Source: Arthrobacter agilis (GTDB lineage Bacteria; Actinomycetota; Actinomycetes; Actinomycetales; Micrococcaceae). From it: a DNA stretch of 64,000 nucleotides. Every line of letters starts with the position of its first letter. Position 1 is the stretch's first letter. Below the pieces are notes generated by a model. That model saw only the letters and a list, made by a program, of their open reading frames with translations. It was not told the DNA's origin and searched no databases. The stretch is taken from NCBI RefSeq assembly GCF_030816075.1, contig NZ_JAUSXO010000001.1, positions 124,001-188,000 of the forward strand. Reading direction: 5' to 3'. This document shows, piece after piece, positions 25,094-33,982 of this stretch. A program made the position numbers and the translations under genes.

Positions 25094-26137
25094 CTATGCA
25101 CCCGCCTCTTCATTGACGAATACCCTCTTGGACTGCCGCTTGGCCGAGAGCGCCTGGATACCGACCCCGACGATCAGGAGCACCCCGACGGCGGTCCGCT
25201 GCCAGGCGGTGGGCACTCCGACGAGGATCAGGCTGTTGTTGATCAGTTGCACCAGCAGCACGCCCAGCACCGTCCCGAGCACGGAGCCCCTGCCCCCGAA
25301 GATGGACGCCCCTCCCAGGACGACCGCGGCGATGATGTCCAGTTCGGTGCCCACCAGCGCCTGCGGGTTGGCATTGCGGCCCAGGATGACGTGGAGGACC
25401 CCGGCGAAAGCCGCGAGGACCCCTGCCAGCACGTAGAGCGTGATCTGGATCCTCGTGACGGCGAAGCCTGCGCGGCGTGCTGCCTCCGCATCGCCCCCGA
25501 CGGCGTAGATGCCCCGGCCGAAGATCGTTCCCCTGAGGAGCCACGCGACCAGGACGCACAGGGCGACGACGGGAACCACGAGCACGTGCAGGAAGGCATC
25601 GGTGTTCTCTGTCCGGATGGAGATGATGTTCGCCGTCGACGCCGCCGACATGCTGGCCGGCAGGTCGGCGATGTAGCGCGATCCGATGTATGCGACGAGT
25701 ATCCCGCGGAAGATGCCCTGGGTTCCCAGGGTGACGATCAGGGTGGAGAGCCTGAACCGTGCGATGACCGCCCCGTTCACCAGTCCCAGGAGCGCGCCCA
25801 TTCCACAAGCGATGACGAAGATCCCGATGAGACCCGGATCGAAGCCTCCGGCTTCCGCGAGGCGGACCGTCGAATACCCCGCGAAGATCGCGATCGCGGC
25901 GAAGGAGACGTCGATCCCGCCGGAGATGATGACGATCAGTACACCGAGGGCGAAGACCGTGGGGACGATGGCGCCCCGGAGGATCGAGAACAGCGTGCCG
26001 ACGGTGAAGAAGGAAGGGCTGATCAGGGCCATCGCGATGATGAGGACCAGGAGCACGAGGGCGAGGACACCCTCGTTGTTGGCCCCCCGGAGGGTGGACA
26101 GGCGGATGTCCCTGATCGGCGCCAGCAGGTCGCTCAT
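25094..26137 (-). CDS. Ribose/AI-2-type ABC transporter permease 1
   Basis: A 347-residue CUT2 permease. The conserved membrane motif is VIISGGIDVSFAAIAIFAGY, followed by GLVNGAVIARFRLSTLIVTLGTQGIFRGI and VVLGGASIFGGRGSVLGTVLG. Its start codon overlaps the end of the ATPase gene by four bases and it abuts the second permease, giving tight stoichiometric coupling. Confidence 0.92.
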   Translation of the reverse strand: MSDLLAPIRDIRLSTLRGANNEGVLALVLLVLIIAMALISPSFFTVGTLFSILRGAIVPTVFALGVLIVIISGGIDVSFAAIAIFAGYSTVRLAEAGGFDPGLIGIFVIACGMGALLGLVNGAVIARFRLSTLIVTLGTQGIFRGILVAYIGSRYIADLPASMSAASTANIISIRTENTDAFLHVLVVPVVALCVLVAWLLRGTIFGRGIYAVGGDAEAARRAGFAVTRIQITLYVLAGVLAAFAGVLHVILGRNANPQALVGTELDIIAAVVLGGASIFGGRGSVLGTVLGVLLVQLINNSLILVGVPTAWQRTAVGVLLIVGVGIQALSAKRQSKRVFVNEEAGA

Positions 26138-27651
26138 GCTGCGGTCCTCTCCTCGATGATTCCGGGCTGGATGTCCTCGCCCACGAGTTCACCGACCACC
26201 GCACCCTGCCGGACGATCAGGACCCGATTGCACACGGCGACCAGTTCGGGGACGTCGTCGGAGATGATGATCACGCCCATCCCGCCGTCGGCCTGTTCCC
26301 GGAGGACTGTCAGGATCTCCTCCTTGGACCCGACGTCCACCCCGACCGTGGGCCCGTTGAGCATGAGGATGGCGGGGTGGCTTGCGAGCCATTTCGCCAG
26401 GACGACCCGCTGTGCGTTTCCTCCCGAGAGGCTCCGGACCGGGGCGGTCACGTTGGGGGCCTTGATGCGCAGCTGGTCGAAGAGCCGCTTGATGGTCTGC
26501 GCTACCTTCCGCGTATCGACCAGCAACCCTCTCTTGAGGTGTTTGTCCACTGATCCGGCGATGATGTTGTCGGCGATCGATTTCTCGAGGAAGAGTCCCT
26601 GGCTCAGTCGGTCTTCGGGTACGTAACCGATTCCTGCCCTGATGGCATCGTCGATGGAGCGGAGCCGGACTTCGTTGCCGTCCACCAGCACCGACCCGGA
26701 GTCGGCGGGCAGCACGCCGAAGAGGCTCTCCGCGATCTCGCCGCGCCCCGAGCCGAGCAGCCCGGTGATTCCGAGGATCTCCCCGCGGTGGAGGGTGAAG
26801 GAGACGTCGTGGAAGGCTCCCTGGAGGCTGAGCGAGTCGACAATGAGGACGGGATCCTCGTCGAGTCGTGGCCGGGTGACCAGCCGCGTCTCGTTCACGT
26901 CGCGGCCCGTCATGTGCCGGATCAACGACCGGCGGTCGAAGTCGGTGGTGGGCCCGGAGACGACATTCCTGCCGCTGCGCAGGATGGTGAGGTCCTGGGA
27001 TACCTCCAGGGCCTCCTCGAGCTTGTGGCTGACGAAAACGAGGGCAACGCCGCGTTCCCGCAGGGTCTGGACGACGGCGAAGAGCCGCGCGACTTCGCTG
27101 TGGGTCAGCGCGGTGGTCGGTTCATCCATGATGATGATCCGCGCGTCGCTGACGAGGGCACGGCAGATCGCGGTGAGCTGCTTGTCGGCCACGGAAAGGC
27201 GTTCCACGTCCTGGTCGAGGTCGAGGTGGATCCCGAGCTCCTCGACGATGCGCTCAGCGGCCGGTCGGGATTTCCGGGCGGAGAAGACCTTGCTGCGGGC
27301 GGCCACAGCGGAGGTGAGGACGATGTTCTCGGCGACCGGGAGATTGGGGAAGAGGGAGAAATCCTGATAGATCACCTGGATGCCGGCCTTGATGGCCTGC
27401 GCCGGCGTCATGAAGCCGTGGTGCTGCCCGTCGATGAAGATCTCACCGCTGTCGGGCTTCTCAGCGCCGCTGATGATCTTGATGAGCGTGGATTTCCCGC
27501 AGCCGTTCTCGCCGGCGATGCAGTGGACGTTGCCGCTCCGCAACGCGAGGCTGACGTCCTCGAGAGCCCTCGCCCCGCCATAGCTCTTGGAGATGTTCCT
27601 GACCTCAAGGACGGGAGGAGCGTCGGTGGACGCGGGTGATGAACTCGTCAT
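26134..27651 (-). CDS. Sugar ABC transporter ATP-binding protein (double NBD, RbsA/LsrA type)
   Basis: A 505-residue protein with two nucleotide-binding domains. The first has a full Walker A (GENGCGKST at 48-56), ADKQLTAICRALVSD and IIMDEPTTAL. The second has a degenerate Walker A (LLGSGRGE) but an intact signature (LSGGNAQRVVLAKWLAS) with IMLNGPTVGVDVGSK in place of the usual DEPT Walker B, as often seen in CUT2 ATPases. It energises uptake by the two permeases. It lies 75 bp downstream of the binding-protein gene. Confidence 0.93.
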   Translation of the reverse strand: MTSSSPASTDAPPVLEVRNISKSYGGARALEDVSLALRSGNVHCIAGENGCGKSTLIKIISGAEKPDSGEIFIDGQHHGFMTPAQAIKAGIQVIYQDFSLFPNLPVAENIVLTSAVAARSKVFSARKSRPAAERIVEELGIHLDLDQDVERLSVADKQLTAICRALVSDARIIIMDEPTTALTHSEVARLFAVVQTLRERGVALVFVSHKLEEALEVSQDLTILRSGRNVVSGPTTDFDRRSLIRHMTGRDVNETRLVTRPRLDEDPVLIVDSLSLQGAFHDVSFTLHRGEILGITGLLGSGRGEIAESLFGVLPADSGSVLVDGNEVRLRSIDDAIRAGIGYVPEDRLSQGLFLEKSIADNIIAGSVDKHLKRGLLVDTRKVAQTIKRLFDQLRIKAPNVTAPVRSLSGGNAQRVVLAKWLASHPAILMLNGPTVGVDVGSKEEILTVLREQADGGMGVIIISDDVPELVAVCNRVLIVRQGAVVGELVGEDIQPGIIEERTAA

Positions 27652-27726
27652 GGGTTTGTCCTCAGAAGTGGTGAGGGCGGGCGCGGGTCACCCCTCGCCA
27701 GCCGTTCACCCGGCCGGTGGTCGCTC

Positions 27727-28770
27727 CTAGAAGTTGTAGTCCCCGACATTGGAGGCATCGACGACGACGGCCGCGTCTCCGACGACGACATTGTCGAAAC
27801 CTTCCTGCTTCTTCAGCGAGTTGTACCCTTCGATGCCGAGGTCCGTGCCGTCCCCGACCTCCTCGCCGTCCGCGAGAAGCTGCGCGATCTTCAGCTGTGC
27901 CTCACCGGCAAGTGCAGGATCCCAGAAGAAGATCTTGTCGATCGATCCGTCCTCGAGGTACTTGCTGGCCACGGACGGGATGCTGGTGCCCATCACGCAG
28001 ACCTCGTCCTGCTTGCCCGCTTCCTGGACGGCCCGTGCGATGCCTGCGACATCGGTGCCCGCCGAGCCCTGGAATCCCTTGATGTCCGGGTGCTTCGCCA
28101 GCACTTCCTTGGCCCTGTCGTAGGCGACGTTCTCGTCCTCCTTGCTCTCGATCGGTCCCTCGACGCGAGTGAGGTCGGGGTAGGTCGATTCCTGCTGCTC
28201 GAGCGCTCCGCCGACCCAGTCCATGTGGGTCTTGGCGGTAAGGCCGCCGACGAAGGAGACGTATTCCCCCTGCTCGCCCATGCACTCGGCGAGGTTGTCC
28301 ATGATCTGGGCGCCATAGGCCTTGTTGTCGAAGGCCTCGATATCCATGTCGGCATTCTTGATGCCGCTCGCCTCGTGGGTGACGACGACGATTCCCTGCT
28401 CGCGGGCCTGGGTGAGGACGTTCTCCAGCCCCTCCGGCGAGTTCGGGACCACGGTGATAGCCGTCGGTGCCTGCGGGATGAGGTCCTGGATGAGCTGGAT
28501 CTGCTTCTCCGGGCTCGCGTCGTCGGCGCCCTCCTGGCGGGCGTCGATACCCGTGGTCTCGGCGAAGTTGTCGACGCCTTCCTCCATGCGGTCGAACCAG
28601 CCCACACCGCTGATCTTGACGACGGTCACCATCGTCATATCCTCGGGGGCCGCTGATGCATCGCCTTCGCCTTCTGCTGCTGCGCCCCCACCGCCGGTCG
28701 TCCCGCAGGATGCAAGGAGCATCGCGACAGCACCAAGGGACAGGATCTGGACGGACTTGATGTGCTTCAT
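27727..28770 (-). CDS. Sugar/AI-2-type ABC substrate-binding lipoprotein
   Basis: A 347-residue periplasmic-binding-protein-4-type lipoprotein. The signal ends in LASC with the lipidated Cys at residue 22, followed by a Gly- and Ala-rich linker. The mature protein reads MTMVTVVKISGVGWFDRMEEGV and later ITVVPNSPEGLENVLTQARE, and ends VVVDASNVGDYNF; this resembles LsrB/RhaS-like binders more than RbsB. ATG 28770 has AAAGGAG six bases upstream. It is the first gene of the operon, with a near-consensus promoter in front. The ligand is unknown; AI-2, rhamnose-like or polyol ligands fit the family. Confidence 0.9.
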   Translation of the reverse strand: MKHIKSVQILSLGAVAMLLASCGTTGGGGAAAEGEGDASAAPEDMTMVTVVKISGVGWFDRMEEGVDNFAETTGIDARQEGADDASPEKQIQLIQDLIPQAPTAITVVPNSPEGLENVLTQAREQGIVVVTHEASGIKNADMDIEAFDNKAYGAQIMDNLAECMGEQGEYVSFVGGLTAKTHMDWVGGALEQQESTYPDLTRVEGPIESKEDENVAYDRAKEVLAKHPDIKGFQGSAGTDVAGIARAVQEAGKQDEVCVMGTSIPSVASKYLEDGSIDKIFFWDPALAGEAQLKIAQLLADGEEVGDGTDLGIEGYNSLKKQEGFDNVVVGDAAVVVDASNVGDYNF

Positions 28771-28843
28771 CTTCACTCCTTTGTGAAAGGCGATGCAGCG
28801 ATCTGCTGCAGCAGAGCAGGCAATCAAGGGTGGATCGAGATGA

Positions 28844-28873
28844 ACTGTAGGGTTTTCTGCGCGAAAATGTCAA
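28844..28873 (-). promoter_or_regulatory. Promoter of the 28.8-17.9 kb catabolic operon
   Basis: On the minus strand a perfect TTGACA (28873-28868) and TACAGT (28849-28844) are spaced by 18 bases. This is close to a sigma-70 consensus promoter and lies about 75 bases before the binding-protein start codon. A GCGCGAAAATG element (28859-28869) overlaps the spacer and the -35 edge, a good position for repression. Confidence 0.7.
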
Positions 28874-28945
28874 CGAATCTGCACTGAATTTGCACGATCA
28901 GATTCCGTTCTCGCGCGGAAATGCGTGATATCGCGCAAAACGCGC
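28859..28945. promoter_or_regulatory. Repeated DeoR-operator-like elements
   Basis: GCGCGAAAATG (28859-28869) and GCGCGGAAATG (28913-28923) are 54 bp apart, about five helical turns, and a third related stretch, GCGCAAAACGCGC, lies at 28933-28945. They span the region between the divergent operon and deoR. DeoR regulators often bind such repeated short elements and loop the DNA. Binding is inferred. Confidence 0.5.
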
Positions 28946-28988
28946 GTTAGCATGATCGAAACGGCCGCTCCCGACGTCAGGATCATGC

Positions 28989-29741
28989 ATGTCCCGCCAA
29001 GCGAAAATCATCGAGATCCTCGAGGAGGAGGGCTTCCAGTCGGTGGTCACATTGGCTGATCGCCTCAAGGTGAACCCTTCGACGATCCGGCGGGAGTTCG
29101 AGAAGCTCGAGCGGATGGACCTGATTCAGCGGACGCATGGCGGCGCGCACCCGGTCAGGCAGACCGACACCCCGTCGCTGATCAAGGAGTCGCTGCATCA
29201 CCGGGAGAAGCAAGCCATCGGCAGGGCGATGGCGGACAAAGTGCTGGACGGCCAGACCATCCTGCTGGACAGCGGGTCGACGACGCTTGAGGTGGCGAAG
29301 CATCTCGATCATTCACGGCTCACGGTCGTCACGAACGATCTGCGGATCGGTCTGGAGATCGCCAACCGGCAGAGTGCGCACCTCGTCATGATCGGCGGTG
29401 AGCTACTGCCCAATGTGTATACGCTGTGGGGTCCGTCATCTATCCAGCAGATCGAGCATCTGCGCGTGGACGTGGCGATCTTCGGAGCGGATACCGTGGA
29501 CGAGCAGGGCATCTTCAACACGAGCAGCTACGAGCTGGAACTCAAGCGCACGATGCGGTCCATCGCGAAAGAGGCCTTCTTCGTGGCTGACAGCTCCAAA
29601 TTCGGGCGGGAAGCACTCTTCAAGGTGTTCGGGCTGGATGAGTTCACTGCCGGGCTCACCGATGATCTGCTCGACCCGATCCGCGCTTCCCACTTCCCCA
29701 TCCCGATCATCAGCGTCGACCCGGAGCGGGTGCCCCGCTGA
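28989..29741 (+). CDS. DeoR/GlpR-family transcriptional regulator
   Basis: A 250-residue regulator. The N-terminal helix-turn-helix is at about residues 19-40 (VVTLADRLKVNPSTIRREFEKL), followed by IQRTHGGAHPV and the DeoR sensor domain with ILLDSGSTTLEVAKHL, ADTVDEQGIFNTSSYELELKRTM and FFVADSSKFGREALFKV. This domain recognises phosphorylated sugars. It is divergent from the transporter/kinase operon and separated by repeated operator-like elements, so it probably represses the operon until a phosphorylated intermediate accumulates. Confidence 0.92.
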   Translation: MSRQAKIIEILEEEGFQSVVTLADRLKVNPSTIRREFEKLERMDLIQRTHGGAHPVRQTDTPSLIKESLHHREKQAIGRAMADKVLDGQTILLDSGSTTLEVAKHLDHSRLTVVTNDLRIGLEIANRQSAHLVMIGGELLPNVYTLWGPSSIQQIEHLRVDVAIFGADTVDEQGIFNTSSYELELKRTMRSIAKEAFFVADSSKFGREALFKVFGLDEFTAGLTDDLLDPIRASHFPIPIISVDPERVPR

Positions 29742-29819
29742 CCCGAATCCCGGCTGTCGCTGACGGACGCGCACGTGCTGCCCTGTGCGCAGGACCCCGG
29801 CGGCTAGCGCAGCCGGTGC

Positions 29820-30383
29820 TCAGGCTGCGCTCACCGCACCCGCCGCAGCTGCAGGAAGCGCCTGCTGCAGGATGAAGTCGTCCTCGAACCGGTCGCCGAG
29901 ACGGAACCGCTTGGTGCCGACTTCTCGGAATCCGTGCTTCGTGTAGAAGCGGATGGCGCGGGCGTTCTCCTGGTTCACGCCGAGCCAGACGCCCGGCAGT
30001 CCCGAGGCGGCGGCGAGCTCCAGGGTCGCGCCCATCAGGGCGGCGGCCAATCCCCGGCCGTGGTGGTCGGGGTGCACGTAGAACTTGCTGAGCTCCACGA
30101 CGGGCGAGATCGACAGCGCGGACAGCACGTCGGCGTCCGTGGGCTGGTCCAGGACGATCATGCTCCAGCCCACGATCCCGCCCTCGTCGCGGAGACAGAG
30201 GATGGTGTGCCCCGGCAGCCCGGCGAGGGCCGCGAACCGTTCGGCCGAGAGGTTCGTCTCGATGTGCCGGCGGATGTCCTCGGGGCGGGAATCCGGCGGG
30301 CAGGCGAGGGGGAAGGTGATGGCGGCGCAGGCTGCCAGCGCGGCGGCGTCGTCGGCCGTCGCCGTCGAGATGTCGATGGTCAT
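29820..30383 (-). CDS. GNAT-family N-acetyltransferase
   Basis: A 187-residue acetyltransferase. Acetyl-CoA binding is shown by KFYVHPDHHGRGLAAALMGATLELA, with the Q/R-x-x-G-x-G/A motif as HHGRGLA, followed by GVWLGVNQENARAIRFYTKHGFREVG, the usual C-terminal GNAT segment. It is likely cytoplasmic. The gene is monocistronic, between deoR and the nucleotidase. The substrate cannot be predicted from sequence. Confidence 0.88.
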   Translation of the reverse strand: MTIDISTATADDAAALAACAAITFPLACPPDSRPEDIRRHIETNLSAERFAALAGLPGHTILCLRDEGGIVGWSMIVLDQPTDADVLSALSISPVVELSKFYVHPDHHGRGLAAALMGATLELAAASGLPGVWLGVNQENARAIRFYTKHGFREVGTKRFRLGDRFEDDFILQQALPAAAAGAVSAA

Positions 30384-30405
30384 GCCTCCAATCTAGGACG
30401 AACGA

Positions 30406-30439
30406 CAGCAGGACGCGGACCGGAGTCCGCGTCCTGCTG
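30406..30439 (-). terminator. Terminator hairpin after the nucleotidase gene
   Basis: Arms 30406-30420 and 30425-30439 form a perfect 15-bp stem around CGGA. On the minus strand it lies 11 bases after the nucleotidase stop codon and before the acetyltransferase gene; the sequence after it is mixed rather than T-only. Confidence 0.7.
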
Positions 30440-30449
30440 CCGGGATGCG

Positions 30450-32258
30450 TCAGGGCTGGCCGAAGACCGGCGCACCGTCGCGGGTGAGCTTCCAGTTCTC
30501 CTCGAAGAACGTGGCCGGGTCGATCGTGCCCTCGGAGATGAGGTAGTCGATCAGGAGCTGGCGGATCTCCGTCGTCTGGTTCACGAGCACGGGCGCCGTG
30601 GCGATGTGCGGGAAGTTGCCGCCGCCGGACTGCCGGTAGTTGTTCGTAGCCACGGCGAAGCGCTGGGCCGGATCGATCGGTGCCCCGGCGTAGCTGAGGT
30701 TCACGATCCGCTGCCCGACGGGCTTGCTGATGTCGATGTCGTAGGAGACACCGGACATCATGTCGTAGTTGTAGTCGGGCGTTCCCCCGGCGTTGGTGAG
30801 AGTCGCAGGATCCACCGTGGCACCCGGAGCGGTCTGGGCGAAGTACTTCGCCGAGTACTCGAGGTAGTCCTTGACCTGCGCACCCGTCAGTTCGACGCCG
30901 AAGAGCGTGTTCGGGAAGACGTACAGCCCCGCCATGTCACGGATGGTCACCGGGCCCTCGGGGATCACGGCGGCCCGGTTGAAGGGCGCCACGATGGAGA
31001 GGACCGGCAGGTCGGCGTTCGGCGTACCCTCGAGTGCCTTGTCCACAGCACCGGCCTGGACCGTGTTCACGAAGTCCATGACGGCCGTGTCGCGGATGCG
31101 GGCGTCTGCCGCGGACATGGTGTCAGTCGCGGTGCCGATCGGCGTGTTCACGTAGTCGATGACGCGCTGGTGCTGGTCGGCGACGATCGCTGAGACCTTC
31201 GGGTCGGCCGGCACTGTATTGGCGTTCAGTAGTTCCGAGTTCGCGGACGTGACGTCCCACTGACCGCGGACCTTCGTCAGTTCGAAGTCCATGACGGACA
31301 GGCGCATGCCCCAGTTCTTCGGCTCGGTCAGGAGCACCTGCTCACCGGTCTGCCTGTTCGTGACGAAACGCTCGGGGATCTCCTCGTGGGCGTGGCCCAC
31401 GAGGACGGCGTCGATGCCCGGAACCTGCTCGGCGAGCTGGGTCGAGGCGTTCTCCAGGGGCAGGTCCCCGCCGTAGGAGGAGGTGCCGGAGGTGCCGGAG
31501 TGCGAGCTGACGACGACGACGTCCGCGCCGGCCGCCTTCATCTCCGGCACGTACTTCTCGGCCTGCTCCACGATGCCGGGGAAGCGGAGCTTGCCCTCCA
31601 CGTTGTTCTTGTCCCAGATGGCGATGCCCGGGTTGGTGAGGCCGAGGATGCCGACCCTGATGGGCTTCTGGCCCTTGAGCTTGACCGTCTTGATGACGTA
31701 CGGGGTGAATGCGTCCGCGCCCGTGGCCGCGTCCTTGACGTTCGCGCCGAGCAGCGGGAAGTCGAGCTGGTCCTCGTACTTCCTCAGCAGCGGCAGCCCG
31801 TAGTTGAACTCGTGGTTGCCGAGGGCCGCGGCGTCGTAGTCCATCGCGTTCATGGCCGCAGCCATGGGGTGGGTCTCGCCGGACTCCGTGACGGGCTCCA
31901 CGTTGGCGAAGTAGTCCGTGAGCGACGTGCCCTGGATCGTGTCGCCTGCATCGATGAGGAGCGTTGACTCCTCACCGCGGTCGGCGCGGACCTGGTTGAT
32001 GAGGCCCGAGACCTTCGCGAGTCCGACGTCGTTGTGCGCGGCGTCGTCGTACTCCGCGTTGGTGAAGTAGTCCCAGTTCTCGATGTAGCCGTGGAGGTCG
32101 CTGGTGCCCAGGACGGTGATCGAGACCGTCGGGTCCTTGGGGCCCTTGCTCCCGCCGGGTGCGGCGGTGGCGGCGGGGGCGAGTCCGATGGCTGCGACGC
32201 AGCCGAGGGCGACCGCCGCGACGACGCGGCGGTGCCCCCTGGTGAAACTTTGTGACAC
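30450..32258 (-). CDS. Secreted bifunctional metallophosphatase/5'-nucleotidase
   Basis: A 602-residue exported enzyme with a signal peptide of about 33 residues (positively charged start, VVAAVALGCVAAIGL, ATAA cleavage region). The N-terminal metallophosphoesterase domain has GTSDLHGY (Asp54, His56), LIDAGDTIQGT, ALGNHEFNYG and VVVSSHSG. The C-terminal 5'-nucleotidase domain has AVATNNYRQSGGGNFP. It probably releases phosphate and nucleosides from extracellular nucleotides or 2',3'-cyclic nucleotides. There is no LPXTG anchor, so it is soluble or loosely wall-bound. It is monocistronic, with a terminator downstream. Confidence 0.93.
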   Translation of the reverse strand: MSQSFTRGHRRVVAAVALGCVAAIGLAPAATAAPGGSKGPKDPTVSITVLGTSDLHGYIENWDYFTNAEYDDAAHNDVGLAKVSGLINQVRADRGEESTLLIDAGDTIQGTSLTDYFANVEPVTESGETHPMAAAMNAMDYDAAALGNHEFNYGLPLLRKYEDQLDFPLLGANVKDAATGADAFTPYVIKTVKLKGQKPIRVGILGLTNPGIAIWDKNNVEGKLRFPGIVEQAEKYVPEMKAAGADVVVVSSHSGTSGTSSYGGDLPLENASTQLAEQVPGIDAVLVGHAHEEIPERFVTNRQTGEQVLLTEPKNWGMRLSVMDFELTKVRGQWDVTSANSELLNANTVPADPKVSAIVADQHQRVIDYVNTPIGTATDTMSAADARIRDTAVMDFVNTVQAGAVDKALEGTPNADLPVLSIVAPFNRAAVIPEGPVTIRDMAGLYVFPNTLFGVELTGAQVKDYLEYSAKYFAQTAPGATVDPATLTNAGGTPDYNYDMMSGVSYDIDISKPVGQRIVNLSYAGAPIDPAQRFAVATNNYRQSGGGNFPHIATAPVLVNQTTEIRQLLIDYLISEGTIDPATFFEENWKLTRDGAPVFGQP

Positions 32259-32415
32259 GTGAAATCAGCTCCTGTAGGAATGCGGTGGCAGCAGCCTACC
32301 GGTGACGGGTGACACACTGGTGACGCCGGCCTTGCTCCGAATGAACGGAGGGCGTCCGGCGCAGGGCGCCCCGCTCCGGGCCGCCCGCTGGGAGCCGGAC
32401 CGGGAGGACCAGGAT

Positions 32416-33399
32416 TTGACGCACGCACAGCAGCAGGACGACTACCGGGAGGACGTCCTCGGTCCCGGGTACGAGGTGCGGACACTCCCGCTGCGCCCGG
32501 ACGACGAGGGCGAGGTGGTGGCCACCCTGATCCGCAGCACCGTTCCCGGCGGGTCCCGCAGGGCCGTGCTCTACGTCCACGGTTTCGTCGACTACTTCTT
32601 CCAGACGCACCTCGCCGACGCCTGGCACGACGCCGGCTTCGACTTCTACGCCGTGGACCTCCGCAAGTACGGGCGGTCCCTGCGCGAGCACCAGACCCCG
32701 AACTACATCACGTCCCTCGAGGACTACGACGAGGAACTGGACGAGGCGGCCCGCATCATCCGCGAGGACGAGGGCCACGACGTCCTCGTGGTCATGGGGC
32801 ACTCGACCGGCGGGCTTGCCACCTCACTCTGGGCACATCGGCGCCGTGGGCGGGGGATCGTCGACGCACTCGTCCTGAACAGCCCCTGGTTCGATCTCAA
32901 CGCGAGCCTGTTCCAGCGCACCGTCGGAACAGCGGCGGTGCACCGGATCGGGACGCTCAGGCCCCGCACCGTCGTCGGGAGGCTCGGCACCTCCTACGGC
33001 CACTACCTGCACCGGGAGACCGGCGGGGAGTGGGACTACAGCCTCACCTGGAAACCGCACGGCGGGTTCCCGGTCGTCGCCGCCTGGCTGGCCGGCGTCC
33101 GCCGGGGACACGCGGAGCTCAGCCGCGGGCTCGCCATCGACTGCCCGGTCCTGGTCGCGTGTTCCGACGCCACCTCGAACCCGGCCAAGGAGCCAGCACG
33201 CGTCTCGTCGACGGATGTGGTGCTCGACGTCGCGCACATCGCCCGCCGTGCGCCGGGGCTCGGGCGCCTCGTCACAGTGGTGCGGATCGCGGGTGGGATC
33301 CATGACCTCACCCTCTCGCCGGAGCCGGCCCGCTCCACGTTCTTCACGGAACTGGCGCGTTGGCAGGAGGCGTACGTCCCGGCGTCCCTCGACCGGTGA
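32416..33399 (+). CDS. Alpha/beta hydrolase (serine lysophospholipase-like)
   Basis: An alpha/beta-hydrolase with AVLYVHGFVDYFFQ, a nucleophile elbow GHSTGGL and a late HDL that can supply the catalytic His. The start is uncertain. I chose TTG 32416, giving 327 residues, because GGGAGG lies eight bases upstream and the earlier in-frame codons (GTG 32302, ATG 32341) have no ribosome site and encode sequence that does not look conserved. Substrates of this subgroup (carboxylesterase or monoglyceride lipase type) are uncertain. It converges with the next gene, with only two bases between stop codons. Confidence 0.8.
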   Translation: MTHAQQQDDYREDVLGPGYEVRTLPLRPDDEGEVVATLIRSTVPGGSRRAVLYVHGFVDYFFQTHLADAWHDAGFDFYAVDLRKYGRSLREHQTPNYITSLEDYDEELDEAARIIREDEGHDVLVVMGHSTGGLATSLWAHRRRGRGIVDALVLNSPWFDLNASLFQRTVGTAAVHRIGTLRPRTVVGRLGTSYGHYLHRETGGEWDYSLTWKPHGGFPVVAAWLAGVRRGHAELSRGLAIDCPVLVACSDATSNPAKEPARVSSTDVVLDVAHIARRAPGLGRLVTVVRIAGGIHDLTLSPEPARSTFFTELARWQEAYVPASLDR

Positions 33400-33401
33400 C
33401 C

Positions 33402-33785
33402 TCAGGCCGGCCGGCGCGCCGCCAGGCGTTCGGCGAGGGCCTGCTCCTCGCACATCGCGGAGTGCGTCAGCGTGAAGACCCTGGCGTCGGATCGCAGGTG
33501 CCCGATGAGTGCGAGGGCGGAGCGGGCGTCCTGTGCCTCGGGCTCGAGGAGCAGGGCAGCGGTCGCCTGGAGCCTGCCCGCCCCCGCCTTCGCCGCCGCG
33601 AGCCGGAGCCCCTGGACGGCGGTGCGCCACTGCTCGGGTTCCGGGCTGCGGAAGGAGTGTTCGATGGTGAGGATGCGTTCGTCCAGCAGGTCCGTGAACC
33701 GGGAGACGAAGGACGCCGCGGCCCGGGGTGAGCCCAGGTCGGCGACAAGCCTCGAGACGGCCGCCTTGTCGATGATGGGCTGCAC
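33402..33785 (-). CDS. HPt-domain-like protein lacking the phosphorylatable histidine
   Basis: A 127-residue helical protein starting at GTG 33785, which has GGAAGGAG just upstream. The pattern of helices (LVADLGSPRAAASFVSRFTDLLDERI, then WRTAVQGLRLAAAKAGAGRL, then ARSALALIGHLRSDARV) resembles a histidine phosphotransfer domain. Where a functional HPt has HxLKG, this protein has QGLRL, so the phospho-accepting His appears to be replaced. It could act as a docking or decoy partner, or not be part of phosphorelay at all. No two-component genes are nearby. The fold assignment is moderate. Confidence 0.55.
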   Translation of the reverse strand: MQPIIDKAAVSRLVADLGSPRAAASFVSRFTDLLDERILTIEHSFRSPEPEQWRTAVQGLRLAAAKAGAGRLQATAALLLEPEAQDARSALALIGHLRSDARVFTLTHSAMCEEQALAERLAARRPA

Positions 33786-33982
33786 TTCGCTCCTTCCACA
33801 CGCGCAGGTGGCCGAAGGGCACCAGGGAGGGCCCTTCTCGGGTCCCCACCGCAAGCCCAGTCTTGCCCCGCAACATGAAGCTGGAGCGCAGCAGACCTTG
33901 AGCTTTCCTCAAGATCTCCCGAAGTCGGTGCACAGCAGGTTCCCAGCCACCATCCCGGAACCCGAGGGTGCCCGCGGAGGAA

